DNA of 64,000 nucleotides from Clostridium swellfunianum. GTDB lineage: Bacteria; Bacillota; Clostridia; Clostridiales; Clostridiaceae. Position 1 is the stretch's first letter. Each line of letters starts with the position of its first letter. A program made the position numbers and the translations under genes. Location of the stretch: the NCBI RefSeq assembly GCF_023656515.1, contig NZ_JAMOFV010000006.1:3842093-3906092 (forward strand), written 5' to 3'. This document shows, in pieces, positions 54,002 to 63,915 of the stretch. Below the pieces are notes generated by a model. It made no database searches, was not told the DNA's origin, and worked only from the letters and a program-made list of their open reading frames with translations.

Positions 54002-55363
54002 ATGGCAAAAATAAAAAATGTATTTGTGTGCCAAGATTGCGGCTACGAAAGTCCAAAGTGGCTTGGAAAGTGTCCTGGTTGCGGAGCTTGGAACAGCATG
54101 GCTGAGGAAGCTAAGGCGGCAGCTTCAGACTTCGGAAGAGCAGTAACTATTAGCAGTGGTAATAAGCCTAGAAGCATTACTAATATAAAATCTGGAGAAC
54201 ATGAAAGATATAATACAGGAATTTCAGAGCTTAATAGGGTTTTAGGTGGTGGTCTTGTTAGAGGCTCGCTAACTTTGATTTCAGGTTCTCCTGGTATAGG
54301 GAAGTCAACTCTTCTACTTCAAACTGCTAATAATATTTCAAAGCAGCATGGAAGAGTTTTATATATATCTGGAGAGGAATCAGAGGAACAGATTAAAATG
54401 AGGGGGGATAGGCTTGGAGTAGTTCATCCGGAGCTGTATATTTTATCTGAAACAAATATAGATGTTATTGAACAGCATGTAAGTGAGGTTGAACCTATAT
54501 TTGTTATAGTTGACTCTATTCAAACACTCTATAAACCTTCGCTTACCTCTGCCCCAGGAAGTGTATCGCAAGTAAGAGAATGTTCCAGTGATTTAATGAG
54601 ACTTGGAAAAACAAAGAATATACCATTTTTTATCGTTGCACATGTAACAAAGCAGGGAGAACTTGCAGGACCAAGGGTTTTAGAGCATATGGTTGATACG
54701 GTGCTTTCTTTTGAAGGTGAAAGAACAGAGGACTATAGAATTCTGAGAACTATTAAAAATCGGTTTGGAACCACAAGCGAGATAGGAGTTTTTGAGATGG
54801 CCGAAGTAGGACTTGTGGAAATAACAGATCCTTCAAAAGTGTTCTTGGAAGAAAGCAGCTTTACTCAGGAGGGAGCAGTTGTTGTAGGTGTTATGGAAGG
54901 AACAAGACCTATTCTAGTTGAAATTCAGGCTCTTGTGAGCGAAACAAAAGCACCTATGCCTAGAAGAACTGCTGTTGGAATTGAAGGCTCAAGGTTAAAT
55001 CTTATTTTGGCAGTATTAGAAAAAAAGATGAGAATACCATTTTACAACTGTGATGTTTACGTAAATGTTGTTGGAGGACTGAATATAGATGGAACTTTTG
55101 CAGACTTAGGGCTTGCATTGGCCCTTGTATCAAGTATTAAGGGAAAAGAACTTAAGCTTGAGAAGTCTTTAATTATTGGTGAGGTTGGTCTTACTGCAGA
55201 GGTTAGACCTATATCTTTTTGTGACAGGCTTGTTAATGAGGGGGTTAAAATGGGATTTAAGAATGTAATTATACCTTTTAGAAACAAAGATAAAGTTCAA
55301 TCAAAGGGATCAAACATTATTTTAGTTTCTTCTTTAAAAGAAGCTATAAGTAAAGTATTTTAG
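54002..55363 (+). CDS. radA: DNA repair protein RadA
   Basis: 453 residues. A C4 zinc finger (VCQDCGYES...KCPGCGAW), then the RecA-like ATPase with Walker A GSPGIGKSTLL (about 95-105), the KNRFG motif (IKNRFGTTSEIGVFEM) and a C-terminal Lon-protease-like domain (EGSRLNLILAVLEKK; VNVVGGLNIDGTFADLGLALAL). It acts in branch migration and recombinational repair. GGGAG precedes the ATG; disA follows 15 nt downstream, the usual pairing. Confidence 0.96.
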   Translation: MAKIKNVFVCQDCGYESPKWLGKCPGCGAWNSMAEEAKAAASDFGRAVTISSGNKPRSITNIKSGEHERYNTGISELNRVLGGGLVRGSLTLISGSPGIGKSTLLLQTANNISKQHGRVLYISGEESEEQIKMRGDRLGVVHPELYILSETNIDVIEQHVSEVEPIFVIVDSIQTLYKPSLTSAPGSVSQVRECSSDLMRLGKTKNIPFFIVAHVTKQGELAGPRVLEHMVDTVLSFEGERTEDYRILRTIKNRFGTTSEIGVFEMAEVGLVEITDPSKVFLEESSFTQEGAVVVGVMEGTRPILVEIQALVSETKAPMPRRTAVGIEGSRLNLILAVLEKKMRIPFYNCDVYVNVVGGLNIDGTFADLGLALALVSSIKGKELKLEKSLIIGEVGLTAEVRPISFCDRLVNEGVKMGFKNVIIPFRNKDKVQSKGSNIILVSSLKEAISKVF

Positions 55364-55378
55364 TTTAGGGTGATTGTA

Positions 55379-56443
55379 GTGAGAGTTGAGAAGGACAGAG
55401 AAATTTTAAATATACTAAAAATGATGGCGCCTGGCACACAACTTAGAGAGGGTTTAGAAAATGTGCTTAGAGCCAAGACAGGTGGACTTATAGTAATAGG
55501 AGACAGTGAGCAAGTTTTAGATTTAGTTGATGGAGGGTTTGCTATTAACTCTGAGTATACACCTACCTATATATATGAGCTTGCAAAAATGGATGGCGCT
55601 ATTGTTCTAAGCAGCGATATTAAAAAGATTTTATATGCTAATACTCAACTTGTACCTGATTCAAGCATAACAACCTTTGAAACTGGTACCAGACACAGAA
55701 CCGCTGACAGGGTAGCTAAAAAAACAGATGCAGTTGTTATTGCTATTTCTCAAAGAAGAAATATAATATCTGTTTATAAAGGTAATGTAAAGTATATTTT
55801 AAAAGATAGCAGCGTTATCCTTGGAAAAGCAAATCAAGCTATACAGACTCTTGAAAAGTATGTTTCTGTCCTTGATAGAGTCATTAATAATTTAAATCTT
55901 TTGGAGTTTCAGGATTTATCGACACTGTTTGATGTTATTACTGCAATCCAAAGAACTGAGATGGTTATGAGAATAGTTGCTGAAATTGAAAGATATATAT
56001 GTGAACTTGGAAACGAAGGAAGGCTTATTTCCATGCAGTTAAATGAGCTTGTTAAGTTTGTGGAGCAGGATGAAATCTTTTTAATAAGGGATTACTGCCA
56101 GAGCAGTCTTGATCACAATGAAATTTATAGGCAACTGCAAGGATTATCTTCTGAAGAACTTCTCGATTTGGACTTAATTGCGAGGTTCCTTGGATATGTC
56201 GGAGTTCCTTTGGTGGATACTCTAATTTCACCAAGAGGGTTTAGAATGCTCAATAAGATACCTAGAATTCCATCAGGAGTTATAGAAAACCTTATAAAAA
56301 GATTTAGAGAACTCAAAGGTGTGATGGAGGCTTCTTATGAACAGCTTGATAAAGTTGAAGGTATTGGTGAAGCCAGAGCAAAAGCTATAAAAAATGGTCT
56401 TAGAAGGCTAAGAGAGCAGATAATGATAGATAAACCTATATAA
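55379..56443 (+). CDS. disA: DNA integrity scanning diadenylate cyclase DisA
   Basis: 354 residues from GTG 55379, with AGGGTGA before it; the frame opens at GTG 55370 without better spacing. [41 protein letters not shown] is the typical DisA start. DGA ([11 protein letters not shown]) and RHR (GTRHRTADR) are the cyclase motifs that make c-di-AMP. The C-terminal helix-hairpin-helix ([19 protein letters not shown]) binds branched DNA. Its signal c-di-AMP controls osmolytes and cell wall. Confidence 0.96.
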   Translation: MRVEKDREILNILKMMAPGTQLREGLENVLRAKTGGLIVIGDSEQVLDLVDGGFAINSEYTPTYIYELAKMDGAIVLSSDIKKILYANTQLVPDSSITTFETGTRHRTADRVAKKTDAVVIAISQRRNIISVYKGNVKYILKDSSVILGKANQAIQTLEKYVSVLDRVINNLNLLEFQDLSTLFDVITAIQRTEMVMRIVAEIERYICELGNEGRLISMQLNELVKFVEQDEIFLIRDYCQSSLDHNEIYRQLQGLSSEELLDLDLIARFLGYVGVPLVDTLISPRGFRMLNKIPRIPSGVIENLIKRFRELKGVMEASYEQLDKVEGIGEARAKAIKNGLRRLREQIMIDKPI

Positions 56444-56480
56444 AATAAGCAGCACCGACTTGTTAGGTGCTGCTTATTTT
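56442..56480. terminator. Bidirectional terminator after disA
   Basis: A 15-bp perfect stem (56442-56456 with 56466-56480, core AGCAGCACC/GGTGCTGCT), loop GACTTGTTA, A-run and T-run on either side. It is shared by disA and the convergent gene. Confidence 0.92.
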
Positions 56481-56883
56481 ATCTTAATGAGAATTTTCCA
56501 AGAGTATTTATCCTATCGTATTCCTTTAGCAAAATATCATACATGTTTAAATCCAAAACATTGCATAATGATGCTAAATAAAACATATGGTTTCCTATTT
56601 CTCTCTCAAGTACATCCCTGCAGTTATCGCAAGCATTTCCTCCAATATGTGTTTTAAGTTGATGCGTTAGTTCTTCTAAATCTATGTCATCATTATGTAT
56701 ATCCTTACCTTGCTTTTTTGCTTCTATGCTCATGCACCCACAGTTTGTAACAGTTTTGGCAACTGCTCTGTTAATTCTCGCTTCTGACTCTTGAAGTTTT
56801 GTCATTATATCTAAAACACTTCTATGCCTTAAAAGGGATTCGCTTACAGAGTTTTGAAAATCATCGAATATAACGTCTTTCAT
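56479..56883 (-). CDS. Conserved protein of unknown function (possibly DUF1573-annotated)
   Basis: 134 residues, mainly helical. TNCGCMSIEAKKQ (about 46-58) and HIGGNACDNCRDVLEREIGNHMFYLASLCNVLDLNMYDILLKEYDRI (about 78-123) stand out; the last part resembles a MazG-like helix (REIGNHMFYLASL), and CGC plus CDNC could bind metal. I recall such clostridial genes annotated as DUF1573, without a known role, but I am not sure. Its stop overlaps the shared terminator. A ribosome binding site on the minus strand (AAGGAG) precedes the ATG. Confidence 0.7.
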   Translation of the reverse strand: MKDVIFDDFQNSVSESLLRHRSVLDIMTKLQESEARINRAVAKTVTNCGCMSIEAKKQGKDIHNDDIDLEELTHQLKTHIGGNACDNCRDVLEREIGNHMFYLASLCNVLDLNMYDILLKEYDRINTLGKFSLR

Positions 56884-57033
56884 TCGGGTCTCAACTCCTT
56901 AAAAAAGTTTATAAAACTACTTATATTGTAATTATAAAAGTTGTTAGATAATTTTGTCAACAAACCATAGGACAAAATTTCATCTACACCTATATAATAA
57001 ATCAAGAGCAATTTTATAGATAGGGGGATAATT

Positions 57034-57513
57034 ATGTTAAGTGTTGGAAATAAGGTGTTTGTACCAAACTATGGAGCAGGTGTTATAAAAAGTGTTGAAT
57101 TCAGGAAAGTTTATGATACCGTATATAAGTGTGTTGATATTACATTAACTATAGATAATATGTCTTTACTAATCCCTGTGAGCAGGATTGAAGCATATAG
57201 AATGAGAGAAGTTGTAACTAAAGAGACTTTGGAGAAGTGTTTATTAGTTTTAAGTGCAAAACCTGCGAAGATAGAAAAGAAATGGACTAAAAGATATAGG
57301 GAAAATAATGATAAAATATATACAGGAGATTTAAGTAAAGAGTGTGAAGTAGTAAGAGATTTATATTACCTCAAGAAAAAAGGAATAATGCCGCCTGGTG
57401 AACAAAAGATACTGGATAAGTCAGAAAGTTTAGTGGCTAGTGAAATTATGCTAATACTTGATATAAATCTTCAGGAAGCCTATAAAATTATAAAGGAAAC
57501 TTGTAACAGATAA
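57034..57513 (+). CDS. CarD family transcriptional regulator
   Basis: 159 residues. The N-terminal CarD/TRCF RNA-polymerase-interaction domain (about 1-60; GNKVFVPNYGAGVIKSVEFRKV) binds the RNA polymerase beta subunit. The helical C-terminal part (about 65-159; EKKWTKRYRENNDKIYTGD, ESLVASEIMLILDINLQEAYK) contacts DNA. It modulates promoter opening, often of rRNA or stress genes. TAGGGGGATAATT lies before the ATG. This gene is standard in the clostridial disA-ispD neighbourhood. Confidence 0.9.
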   Translation: MLSVGNKVFVPNYGAGVIKSVEFRKVYDTVYKCVDITLTIDNMSLLIPVSRIEAYRMREVVTKETLEKCLLVLSAKPAKIEKKWTKRYRENNDKIYTGDLSKECEVVRDLYYLKKKGIMPPGEQKILDKSESLVASEIMLILDINLQEAYKIIKETCNR

Positions 57514-57634
57514 TTAAATAAATTATTAAATAAGGCCTTCAATTGTTGAAATTAATTCTTTATTAAGTTATATTAAATATTAAAGGATTTAAATATGCAA
57601 AATTTGTTAATACTTTTAGGAGGAGGTGATTTCT

Positions 57635-58738
57635 TTGCTGAAAAAGATTCTAAGGGGTCTTTTCACTATAACAGGACTTATATTAGGATTTATTATAGGT
57701 AAGATCGTTATAAACCCGAATTATTTTCCAAGATTAAGCTATATAAATAGCAGCATTATTCTTAAGGGATTATTTTTAACCATAAGTACCTTAGTTTTTG
57801 GATTTATTCTTTTTTTAATATCTCCAGTTATAACTCGACTGATATTAACAGCTGTTGATTATATGGAGAAGAGCATCCAGAAAGTACCGGCTAATGAAAT
57901 ACTTTTTGGTACTGCAGGAGCTATAGCAGGACTAATTATTGCTTCACTACTTGGAGCCTTATTTGCACATGTTTCATTTTTTTGGACAGTTATTGCCGTT
58001 GTTATTGCTGTAATTATGTCTACGATAGGGGCTGATATAGCTGTTAGGAAAAGAGAAGAGTTGATGGCCTTATTTGTAAATATTAAAAAACCAAGTGGAT
58101 TAAAAGATAAAAAAGGAAAGAATGCATTAAAAGGTGAGGCCAAGGTTTTAGATACATCTGTGATAATAGATGGAAGAATTTTTGACATATGCCAAACAGG
58201 TTTTGTAGAGGGATCTTTGATAATACCCAATTTTGTATTAGAAGAATTAAGACATATTGCGGATTCTTCAGATTCCTTAAAGAGAAATAGAGGAAGAAGA
58301 GGTTTGGATATACTAAACAAAATTCAAAAAGAACTAAACATTGATGTGCAGATTTATGAGAAAGACTTTCCTGATATTGCTGAAGTAGATAGTAAACTTC
58401 TAAAGCTTGCGCAAGTATTGAATGGAAAAGTAATAACTAATGATTATAACCTTAACAAGGTTGCTGAATTCCAAGGTGTACCAGTTCTTAATATAAATGA
58501 GCTTGCAAATGCAGTTAAGCCAGTGGTCTTGCCAGGTGAAGAGATGAGAATTCAAATAATCAAGGACGGAAAAGAGTCAGGACAAGGTATAGCGTACCTT
58601 GATGATGGAACAATGATAGTTGTTGAAGGTGGTAAAAGACATATTGGTGAAACAATGGACGTTATAGTTACCTCTGTACTTCAAACCGCAGCTGGAAGAA
58701 TGATTTTTGCTAAACGAAAGGAAGATATGGAGTCCTAA
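57635..58738 (+). CDS. PIN/TRAM domain membrane protein (YacL-like)
   Basis: 367 residues from TTG 57635, 5 nt after the perfect Shine-Dalgarno AGGAGGTGA; a GTG at 57626 overlaps this site. Four N-terminal membrane helices (about 5-135), then a PIN nuclease domain starting [20 protein letters not shown] (near 170) with acidic residues, and a C-terminal TRAM RNA-binding domain (about 305-360). This is the YacL family, a predicted membrane RNase found before ispD in Firmicutes; its RNA target is unknown. Confidence 0.9.
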   Translation: MLKKILRGLFTITGLILGFIIGKIVINPNYFPRLSYINSSIILKGLFLTISTLVFGFILFLISPVITRLILTAVDYMEKSIQKVPANEILFGTAGAIAGLIIASLLGALFAHVSFFWTVIAVVIAVIMSTIGADIAVRKREELMALFVNIKKPSGLKDKKGKNALKGEAKVLDTSVIIDGRIFDICQTGFVEGSLIIPNFVLEELRHIADSSDSLKRNRGRRGLDILNKIQKELNIDVQIYEKDFPDIAEVDSKLLKLAQVLNGKVITNDYNLNKVAEFQGVPVLNINELANAVKPVVLPGEEMRIQIIKDGKESGQGIAYLDDGTMIVVEGGKRHIGETMDVIVTSVLQTAAGRMIFAKRKEDMES

Positions 58739-58759
58739 GACAACATAAGGAGTTAAGCT

Positions 58760-59461
58760 ATGGGTAAAGTTTGTGCAGTTATAGTAGCTGCAGGTAGAGG
58801 AACAAGAATGAGAGCGGACATAAATAAGCAGTTTCTCAACATAAAAGATAAACCAATACTTTATTATACCTTGAAGGCTTTTGAAAACAGTTCCTCAATA
58901 GATGAGATAATTCTGGTTACTGCTAAAACTGAAATTGAATACTGTAAAGCAGAGATTGTTGATAAATATAAAATTAGTAAAATTTCGGCTATAGTTGAAG
59001 GTGGAAAAGAAAGACAGCATTCGGTATATAATGGACTTAATGCTTGCACTGACTGTGATGTTGTACTTATACACGATGGTGCAAGGCCTTTTGTAGACGA
59101 TAGGATTATTGAAGAAGGTATAAAACTTGCTAATGAGCATGGTGCATGTACTTGCGGAGTAGCACCTAAGGATACAATCAAAATTAAAGCAGAAAATGGC
59201 TTTTCAAGTACTACTTTAACTAGGGAATCTTTGTTTATTGTTCAAACTCCTCAGTGCTTCAAATATCAACTTATTTTAGAGAGTCATAAAGAGGCTTTTA
59301 AAGATAACATAAAAGTTACAGATGACACCAGTATTGCTGAGTATTGTGGACACAAAGTTTTTCTTTATGAAGGTAGTTATAATAACATAAAGATAACAAC
59401 CCCAGAAGATCTTGTTATTGGTGAAAAGATGTTAGATAAATTATCAATTGACTTGATTTAA
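58760..59461 (+). CDS. ispD: 2-C-methyl-D-erythritol 4-phosphate cytidylyltransferase (IspD)
   Basis: 233 residues. [22 protein letters not shown] (CTP-binding loop with the conserved Arg and Lys), [15 protein letters not shown] and [11 protein letters not shown] are IspD signatures; PQCFKYQ and [14 protein letters not shown] complete it. It makes CDP-methylerythritol for isoprenoid synthesis by the MEP pathway. The partner ispF is not seen after it. AAGGAG before the ATG. A terminator follows at 59500. Confidence 0.95.
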   Translation: MGKVCAVIVAAGRGTRMRADINKQFLNIKDKPILYYTLKAFENSSSIDEIILVTAKTEIEYCKAEIVDKYKISKISAIVEGGKERQHSVYNGLNACTDCDVVLIHDGARPFVDDRIIEEGIKLANEHGACTCGVAPKDTIKIKAENGFSSTTLTRESLFIVQTPQCFKYQLILESHKEAFKDNIKVTDDTSIAEYCGHKVFLYEGSYNNIKITTPEDLVIGEKMLDKLSIDLI

Positions 59462-59499
59462 GACAATATATATAATTTAAATTGTTACAATTCATTATA

Positions 59500-59530
59500 A
59501 CTCACCCTATTAGGGTGGGTTTTTAATTTA
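59500..59530 (+). terminator. Intrinsic terminator after ispD
   Basis: CTCACCCTA (59501-59509) pairs with TAGGGTGGG (59511-59519), hairpin with a tight loop, then TTTTTAATTT. Confidence 0.85.
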
Positions 59531-59619
59531 AATTTATATGTCGTATAGAAAGTTATTATATGGTAGAATATTATATTATAAAAAAAGTATTCTACGAAGT
59601 TTTAAGGGAGGCACAGGGC

Positions 59620-61017
59620 ATGAAAATATATAATACCTTGACTAAAAGAAAAGAAGAATTCATTCCAATTGTACCAGGAGAAGTTAGGATGTATGTCTGT
59701 GGGCCTACAGTATACAACTTTTTTCATATAGGCAATGGAAGGACATTTATAGTGTTTGATGCTGTGAGAAGATATTTGGAATACAGAGGCTATAAGGTTA
59801 AATTTGTTCAAAACTTTACTGATATAGATGATAAGATGATAAAGAAAGCTAATGAGGAAAACTCAACCGTTAAGGAACTTGGTGATAAGTATATTAGTGA
59901 GTATTATAAAGATGCAGACGGACTTAACATAGAAAGAGCAACAATTAACCCAAGAGCAACTGAATTTATGAGCGAAATAGTTGATTTTGTTAAAGATTTA
60001 ATCGATAGAGGTTTTGCATATGAGGTTGATGGTGATGTATACTTCAGTACAAAAAGTTTTAAGGAATATGGAAAGCTTTCTGGTCAGGATTTAGAGGAAC
60101 TCCAAGCTGGCGCAAGAATTAGCGTAGATGAAAGAAAAAGAGACCCAATGGATTTTGCTGTTTGGAAAAAACAAAAACCATGTGAACCTGCATGGGAAAG
60201 TCCATGGGGTATGGGTAGACCAGGATGGCATATTGAGTGCTCATGCATGGCACATAAACTTTTAGGAGAGACTATAGACATTCATGCAGGTGGAGAGGAT
60301 TTAGTATTTCCACACCATGAAAATGAAATAGCTCAAAGTGAAGCTAGGACTGGAAAGCCTTTTGCAAACTATTGGATGCACTCAGCCTTCATAAATGTTA
60401 ACAATCAAAAGATGTCAAAGTCATTAAACAATTTCTTTACTGCAAGAGAGGTTCTAAAAAAGTATAACCCAGATGTTATAAGGTTATTTATGCTTTCTGG
60501 TCATTATAGAACTCAGCTTAACTTCAATGAAGAGCTTCTAGAATCATCAAAGGCAGCTCTTGATAGGCTTTACAATGCTATTGGAAACCTTGAAAGTCTA
60601 CTAGGGGAAGTAAAGAAGGAAGAAATTAGTGAGGAAGAAAAGATTTATGCGGCTGCAATAAATAGTTACAAAGATAAATATATTGAAAAGATGGATGATG
60701 ATTTTAATACGGCTGATGGAATTTCAGTAATATTTGATTTGATAAGAGATGTGAATACAAATATTAATGTAAACTCCTCAAAGGAATTAATTAATCTTGT
60801 TTTAAACCTTATTAGAGAACTTGGAAAACCATTAGGAATACTTCAAAAATCAACAAAGGGAAGTCTCGAAGAAGAAATAGAGGCATTAATTGCGCAAAGA
60901 CAGCAAGCTAGAAAGGATAAGAACTGGGCGTTATCTGATAAGATAAGGGATGATTTAAAGAGCCGCGGAATTATTCTTGAAGATACACCACAGGGAGTAA
61001 GATGGAAGAAGGCTTAA
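59620..61017 (+). CDS. cysS: Cysteinyl-tRNA synthetase
   Basis: 465 residues from ATG 59620 (GGGAGG upstream); 20 codons of open frame before it lack a ribosome binding site. [23 protein letters not shown] holds the zinc Cys and the HIGN signature, and [32 protein letters not shown] and [12 protein letters not shown] (KMSKS) complete the class I catalytic core. Full length. Charges tRNA-Cys. No T-box leader seen upstream. Confidence 0.97.
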   Translation: MKIYNTLTKRKEEFIPIVPGEVRMYVCGPTVYNFFHIGNGRTFIVFDAVRRYLEYRGYKVKFVQNFTDIDDKMIKKANEENSTVKELGDKYISEYYKDADGLNIERATINPRATEFMSEIVDFVKDLIDRGFAYEVDGDVYFSTKSFKEYGKLSGQDLEELQAGARISVDERKRDPMDFAVWKKQKPCEPAWESPWGMGRPGWHIECSCMAHKLLGETIDIHAGGEDLVFPHHENEIAQSEARTGKPFANYWMHSAFINVNNQKMSKSLNNFFTAREVLKKYNPDVIRLFMLSGHYRTQLNFNEELLESSKAALDRLYNAIGNLESLLGEVKKEEISEEEKIYAAAINSYKDKYIEKMDDDFNTADGISVIFDLIRDVNTNINVNSSKELINLVLNLIRELGKPLGILQKSTKGSLEEEIEALIAQRQQARKDKNWALSDKIRDDLKSRGIILEDTPQGVRWKKA

Positions 61018-61023
61018 TATAAT

Positions 61024-61443
61024 ATGGAATTTGATATGCTAAAAGATAGATTTACAGCACAAGAGGCAAGACAACTTAATCCTCTTGTGCTAGCCTTTAT
61101 AGGAGATGCGATTTATGAGGTTTTTATAAGAACTTACCTTGTGGATCAAAATAGAGATATGTCTGTTCATAAGCTGCATGTTAAGGCTATATCTTTTGTT
61201 AAGGCCCATGCTCAAAGTGAATTCATAAAGATACTTGAAGAAAAGCTTACAGAAGAGGAATTAAGCATATTTAAAAGAGGGAGAAATTCTAAATCAGGTA
61301 CTATACCTAAAAATGCAGACCTCCAGGAATACAAGGCTGCTACAGGCTTTGAGGCCTTGTTAGGATATTTATACGTGACTGAACAAACGGAACGACTTAA
61401 TTATTTTTTTGGTTTTATTATTGAATCGAAGCAGAATAAGTAA
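61024..61443 (+). CDS. mrnC: Mini-ribonuclease III (MrnC)
   Basis: 139 residues. LNPLVLAFIGDAIYEVFIRTYLV (catalytic Asp region) and ATGFEALLGYLYV (catalytic Glu) mark the RNase III domain without a dsRNA-binding domain. It matures 23S rRNA in Firmicutes. It starts 6 nt after cysS and precedes rlmB, the usual order. Confidence 0.94.
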   Translation: MEFDMLKDRFTAQEARQLNPLVLAFIGDAIYEVFIRTYLVDQNRDMSVHKLHVKAISFVKAHAQSEFIKILEEKLTEEELSIFKRGRNSKSGTIPKNADLQEYKAATGFEALLGYLYVTEQTERLNYFFGFIIESKQNK

Positions 61444-61473
61444 TACATAGCGAGTGGCAGAGGAAGGGATAAG

Positions 61474-62361
61474 ATGAAAAGAGAATCACAAAAGAGTAGA
61501 TTTAGAGACAATGATAGCAATAGAGGTTCGAGGACAGCTAGACCGTTTAGAGAAACCAGAGAAACTAGACCATCGAGAGAAGAAATGGTACCATTAAAAA
61601 ATAATGAGGAATTACCAGTTAGAGAAGACCTAATTGAGGGAAGAAATGCTGTTATAGAAGCATTAAAGTCAGACAGAACGATTGAACAAATACTTATTGC
61701 AAAAGGTGATATTGAAGGTTCTGTAAACTTAATATTAGGTCTTGCAAAAGAAAAAAAGATTGTTATTAAGGAAGTAGATAGAAAAAAACTAGATAATATG
61801 TCTATATCTAAGGCGCACCAAGGAGTTATAGCTATAGTTACCCCTTATAAGTATTTCCAGGTAGAAGATATTTTAAATTACGCTGATGAAAAAAATGAAA
61901 AGCCGTTTTTGATTATTCTTGATGAGATTGAAGATCCTCATAATTTTGGAGCAATAATTAGAAGCGCCGAAGTTTGTGGAGCGCATGGAATAATTATACC
62001 TAAGAGAAGAAATGTAGGGGTAACTCCAATAGTATATAAATCTTCTGCAGGTGCAGTAGAACATATGAAAATTGCCAAGGTTACAAACATCAATGCATTA
62101 ATAGATGAACTCAAAGAAAAAGGCATATGGATATATGGTGCTGATATGGATGGCGAAAGTTATTGTTTTGAGGTTGATTTTAAGGGTGCGTTGGCATTAG
62201 TTATTGGTAGCGAGGGAAGAGGAATTTCAAAGCTAACAAAGAGTAAATGCGACGTGCTCACTAAAATACCTATGGTTGGAAATATTACTTCCTTAAATGC
62301 TTCTGTTGCTGGCGGCATTTTAATGTATGAAGTACTAAAACAAAGATTTAAAAGGGAATAA
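61474..62361 (+). CDS. rlmB: 23S rRNA (guanosine-2'-O-)-methyltransferase RlmB
   Basis: 295 residues. An Arg/Ser-rich N-terminal extension (1-50) precedes a substrate-binding domain (LIEGRNAVIEALKSDRTIEQILIAKGD) and the SpoU knot fold: LDEIEDPHNFGAIIRSAEVCGAHGIIIP, IGSEGRGIS and MVGNITSLNASVAGGILMYEV. It methylates G2251 of 23S rRNA. The extension is longer than usual. Overlaps its neighbours closely; yacP starts 2 nt after. Confidence 0.93.
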   Translation: MKRESQKSRFRDNDSNRGSRTARPFRETRETRPSREEMVPLKNNEELPVREDLIEGRNAVIEALKSDRTIEQILIAKGDIEGSVNLILGLAKEKKIVIKEVDRKKLDNMSISKAHQGVIAIVTPYKYFQVEDILNYADEKNEKPFLIILDEIEDPHNFGAIIRSAEVCGAHGIIIPKRRNVGVTPIVYKSSAGAVEHMKIAKVTNINALIDELKEKGIWIYGADMDGESYCFEVDFKGALALVIGSEGRGISKLTKSKCDVLTKIPMVGNITSLNASVAGGILMYEVLKQRFKRE

Positions 62362-62363
62362 AA

Positions 62364-62876
62364 TTGAGAAGCGTTTTTATAGATGGATACAATGTAATAA
62401 GTAGCTGGCCGGAACTTCGCGCTGTTAAAGATTATAGTCTTGAAGCTGCTAGACAAAAACTGATAGATCTTTTGGAAAACTATGCAGCTTTTAAAGGCTA
62501 TAAGATATTCATAGTTTTTGATGCTCATATGGTGGTGGGAAGTCTTCAAAAAAAAGATAAGATTAGCGATAATTTAGTAGTCGTTTATACCAAAGAAGGG
62601 GAGACAGCAGATAGCTATATTGAAAAAGCAATTGACAATATAGGACGTAGAAAGGAAGTTTTTATTGTGACTTCAGATTCCTTAGAACAGCAATTGGCTT
62701 TTCAAAGAGGCGCTATCAGAGTGTCTTCAATAGAATTCTACTTTGAAGTAAAGGATGCCGAAGAAAGGATAAAGAGAAGGATCGAAAAACAGCATTCTGA
62801 AAAGAGACATCTATTGGAGGATAGGATTGAGAAAGAAATTCTGGAAAAACTTGAAAAATTACGTAGAAGCAAATAA
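62364..62876 (+). CDS. NYN domain RNase-like protein (YacP)
   Basis: 170 residues from TTG 62364, with AAAGGGA about 6 nt upstream. VFIDGYNVISSWPEL holds the first catalytic Asp, IVFDAHMVVG and VYTKEGETADSYIEKAI the others, VTSDSLEQQLAFQRGAIRVSS the last. This PIN-like NYN fold is the YacP/Rae1 family; Rae1 is a ribosome-associated endonuclease in Bacillus. The C-terminal helix is rich in Lys/Arg/Glu. Confidence 0.9.
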   Translation: MRSVFIDGYNVISSWPELRAVKDYSLEAARQKLIDLLENYAAFKGYKIFIVFDAHMVVGSLQKKDKISDNLVVVYTKEGETADSYIEKAIDNIGRRKEVFIVTSDSLEQQLAFQRGAIRVSSIEFYFEVKDAEERIKRRIEKQHSEKRHLLEDRIEKEILEKLEKLRRSK

Positions 62877-62882
62877 AATTCC

Positions 62883-62912
62883 TTGACGAAAAAAATAATT
62901 CTAATGTATAAT
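62883..62912 (+). promoter_or_regulatory. Putative promoter of sigH
   Basis: TTGACG (62883-62888), 18-nt spacer, TATAAT (62907-62912), about 36 nt before ATG 62949. Confidence 0.7.
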
Positions 62913-62948
62913 CAAAATAAGGCAAAGTGTTGCTTTAGGGGGGATACA

Positions 62949-63590
62949 ATGGATAAAAGGGTAGGTTCTGTTAGAAGTTCTTGCTGGTTTGAGGATAAAC
63001 TTGACGAAGAAATTGTAATCGATGCAAAAAAGGGAAATGTTAGGGCACAAGAATACTTAATAAATAAATATCAAAACTTTGTAAAGTCTAAGGCGAAATC
63101 ATATTTTTTAATTGGAGCAGACAAGGAAGATATTTACCAAGAAGGTATGATAGGACTTTATAAGGCTATTAGAGATTTCAAGCCTGATAAGCTATCCTCA
63201 TTCAAGGCTTTTGCGGAGCTTTGTGTTACAAGGCAAATAATTACAGCTATAAAAACAGCTACTCGCCAAAAGCATATTCCACTTAATACATATATATCTA
63301 TTAATAAACCTATATATGATGAGGAGTCAGACAGAACACTACTGGATATATTATCTGCAGCTAAAGTAACAGACCCTGAAGAAATGATTATTAGCCAAGA
63401 AGAATTAAAACATATACACAAAGAAATAGGAGATGTATTGTCTGATTTGGAATTAGAAGTATTAGCTTCCTATCTTGATGGTAAGTCATATCAGGAGATT
63501 GCGTGCGATTTGAATCGACATGCTAAATCTATAGATAATGCTCTTCAAAGAGTTAAAAGAAAATTGGAAAAAAGTTTATATGGAAAGTAA
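62949..63590 (+). CDS. sigH: RNA polymerase sigma-H factor
   Basis: 213 residues from ATG 62949, behind GGGGGG. Region 2 has AQEYLINKYQNFVKSKAKSYF and GADKEDIYQEGMIGLYKAIRDFK; region 4 has LSDLELEVLASYLDGKSYQEIACDLNRHAKSIDNALQRVKRKL. SigH drives the switch to sporulation and stationary-phase genes. Its position before the tRNA-tuf block is conserved in clostridia. A frame opening 22 codons earlier overlaps the promoter and has no ribosome binding site. Confidence 0.95.
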   Translation: MDKRVGSVRSSCWFEDKLDEEIVIDAKKGNVRAQEYLINKYQNFVKSKAKSYFLIGADKEDIYQEGMIGLYKAIRDFKPDKLSSFKAFAELCVTRQIITAIKTATRQKHIPLNTYISINKPIYDEESDRTLLDILSAAKVTDPEEMIISQEELKHIHKEIGDVLSDLELEVLASYLDGKSYQEIACDLNRHAKSIDNALQRVKRKLEKSLYGK

Positions 63591-63600
63591 TAAATATATA

Positions 63601-63629
63601 TTGACATATAAACGTTTTTACATTAAAAT
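63601..63629 (+). promoter_or_regulatory. Promoter of the tRNA-Gly/tRNA-Thr unit
   Basis: TTGACA (63601-63606), 17-nt spacer, TAAAAT (63624-63629), 34 nt before the first tRNA. Confidence 0.75.
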
Positions 63630-63663
63630 TAGTAATTGGTATGTGACATAAAGTTGCATGTTG

Positions 63664-63737
63664 GCGGGTGTAGCTCAATGGCAGAGCCCTAGCTTCCCAA
63701 GCTAGTCACGAGGGTTCGATTCCCTTCACCCGCTCCA
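63664..63737 (+). tRNA. tRNA-Gly (anticodon CCC)
   Basis: Full cloverleaf: acceptor GCGGGTG/CACCCGC, D stem GCTC/GAGC, anticodon stem CTAGC/GCTAG with loop TTCCCAA giving anticodon CCC, and T arm GAGGG-TTCGATT-CCCTT. Ends with an encoded CCA. 74 nt. Confidence 0.95.
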
Positions 63738-63749
63738 GAAGAGCAAATT

Positions 63750-63825
63750 GCCCATATAGCTCAGTCGGTAGAGCGTCACCTTGGTAAGGTGGAGGTCACC
63801 AGTTCAATCCTGGTTATGGGCTCCA
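63750..63825 (+). tRNA. tRNA-Thr (anticodon GGT)
   Basis: Acceptor GCCCATA/TATGGGC, D stem GCTC/GAGC, anticodon stem TCACC/GGTGG with loop TTGGTAA giving anticodon GGT, T arm with TTCAATC. Encoded CCA. 76 nt, 12 nt after tRNA-Gly. Confidence 0.95.
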
Positions 63826-63915
63826 ATTATTTTTTAAACTTTTACAACACACCTGGATGTGTGTATTTGAAAGTACATAATATTGAATTTTTTTATTCGA
63901 AGGAGGAACAAAGAA

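Noticed and set aside
59530..59620. T-box riboswitch before cysS
   Set aside because: The spacer is under 100 nt and lacks the AGGGTGG-type T-box sequence or specifier hairpin.
63840..63870. Terminator or attenuator before tuf
   Set aside because: The ACACAC/GTGTGT stem is short and no T-run follows; not strong enough to call.
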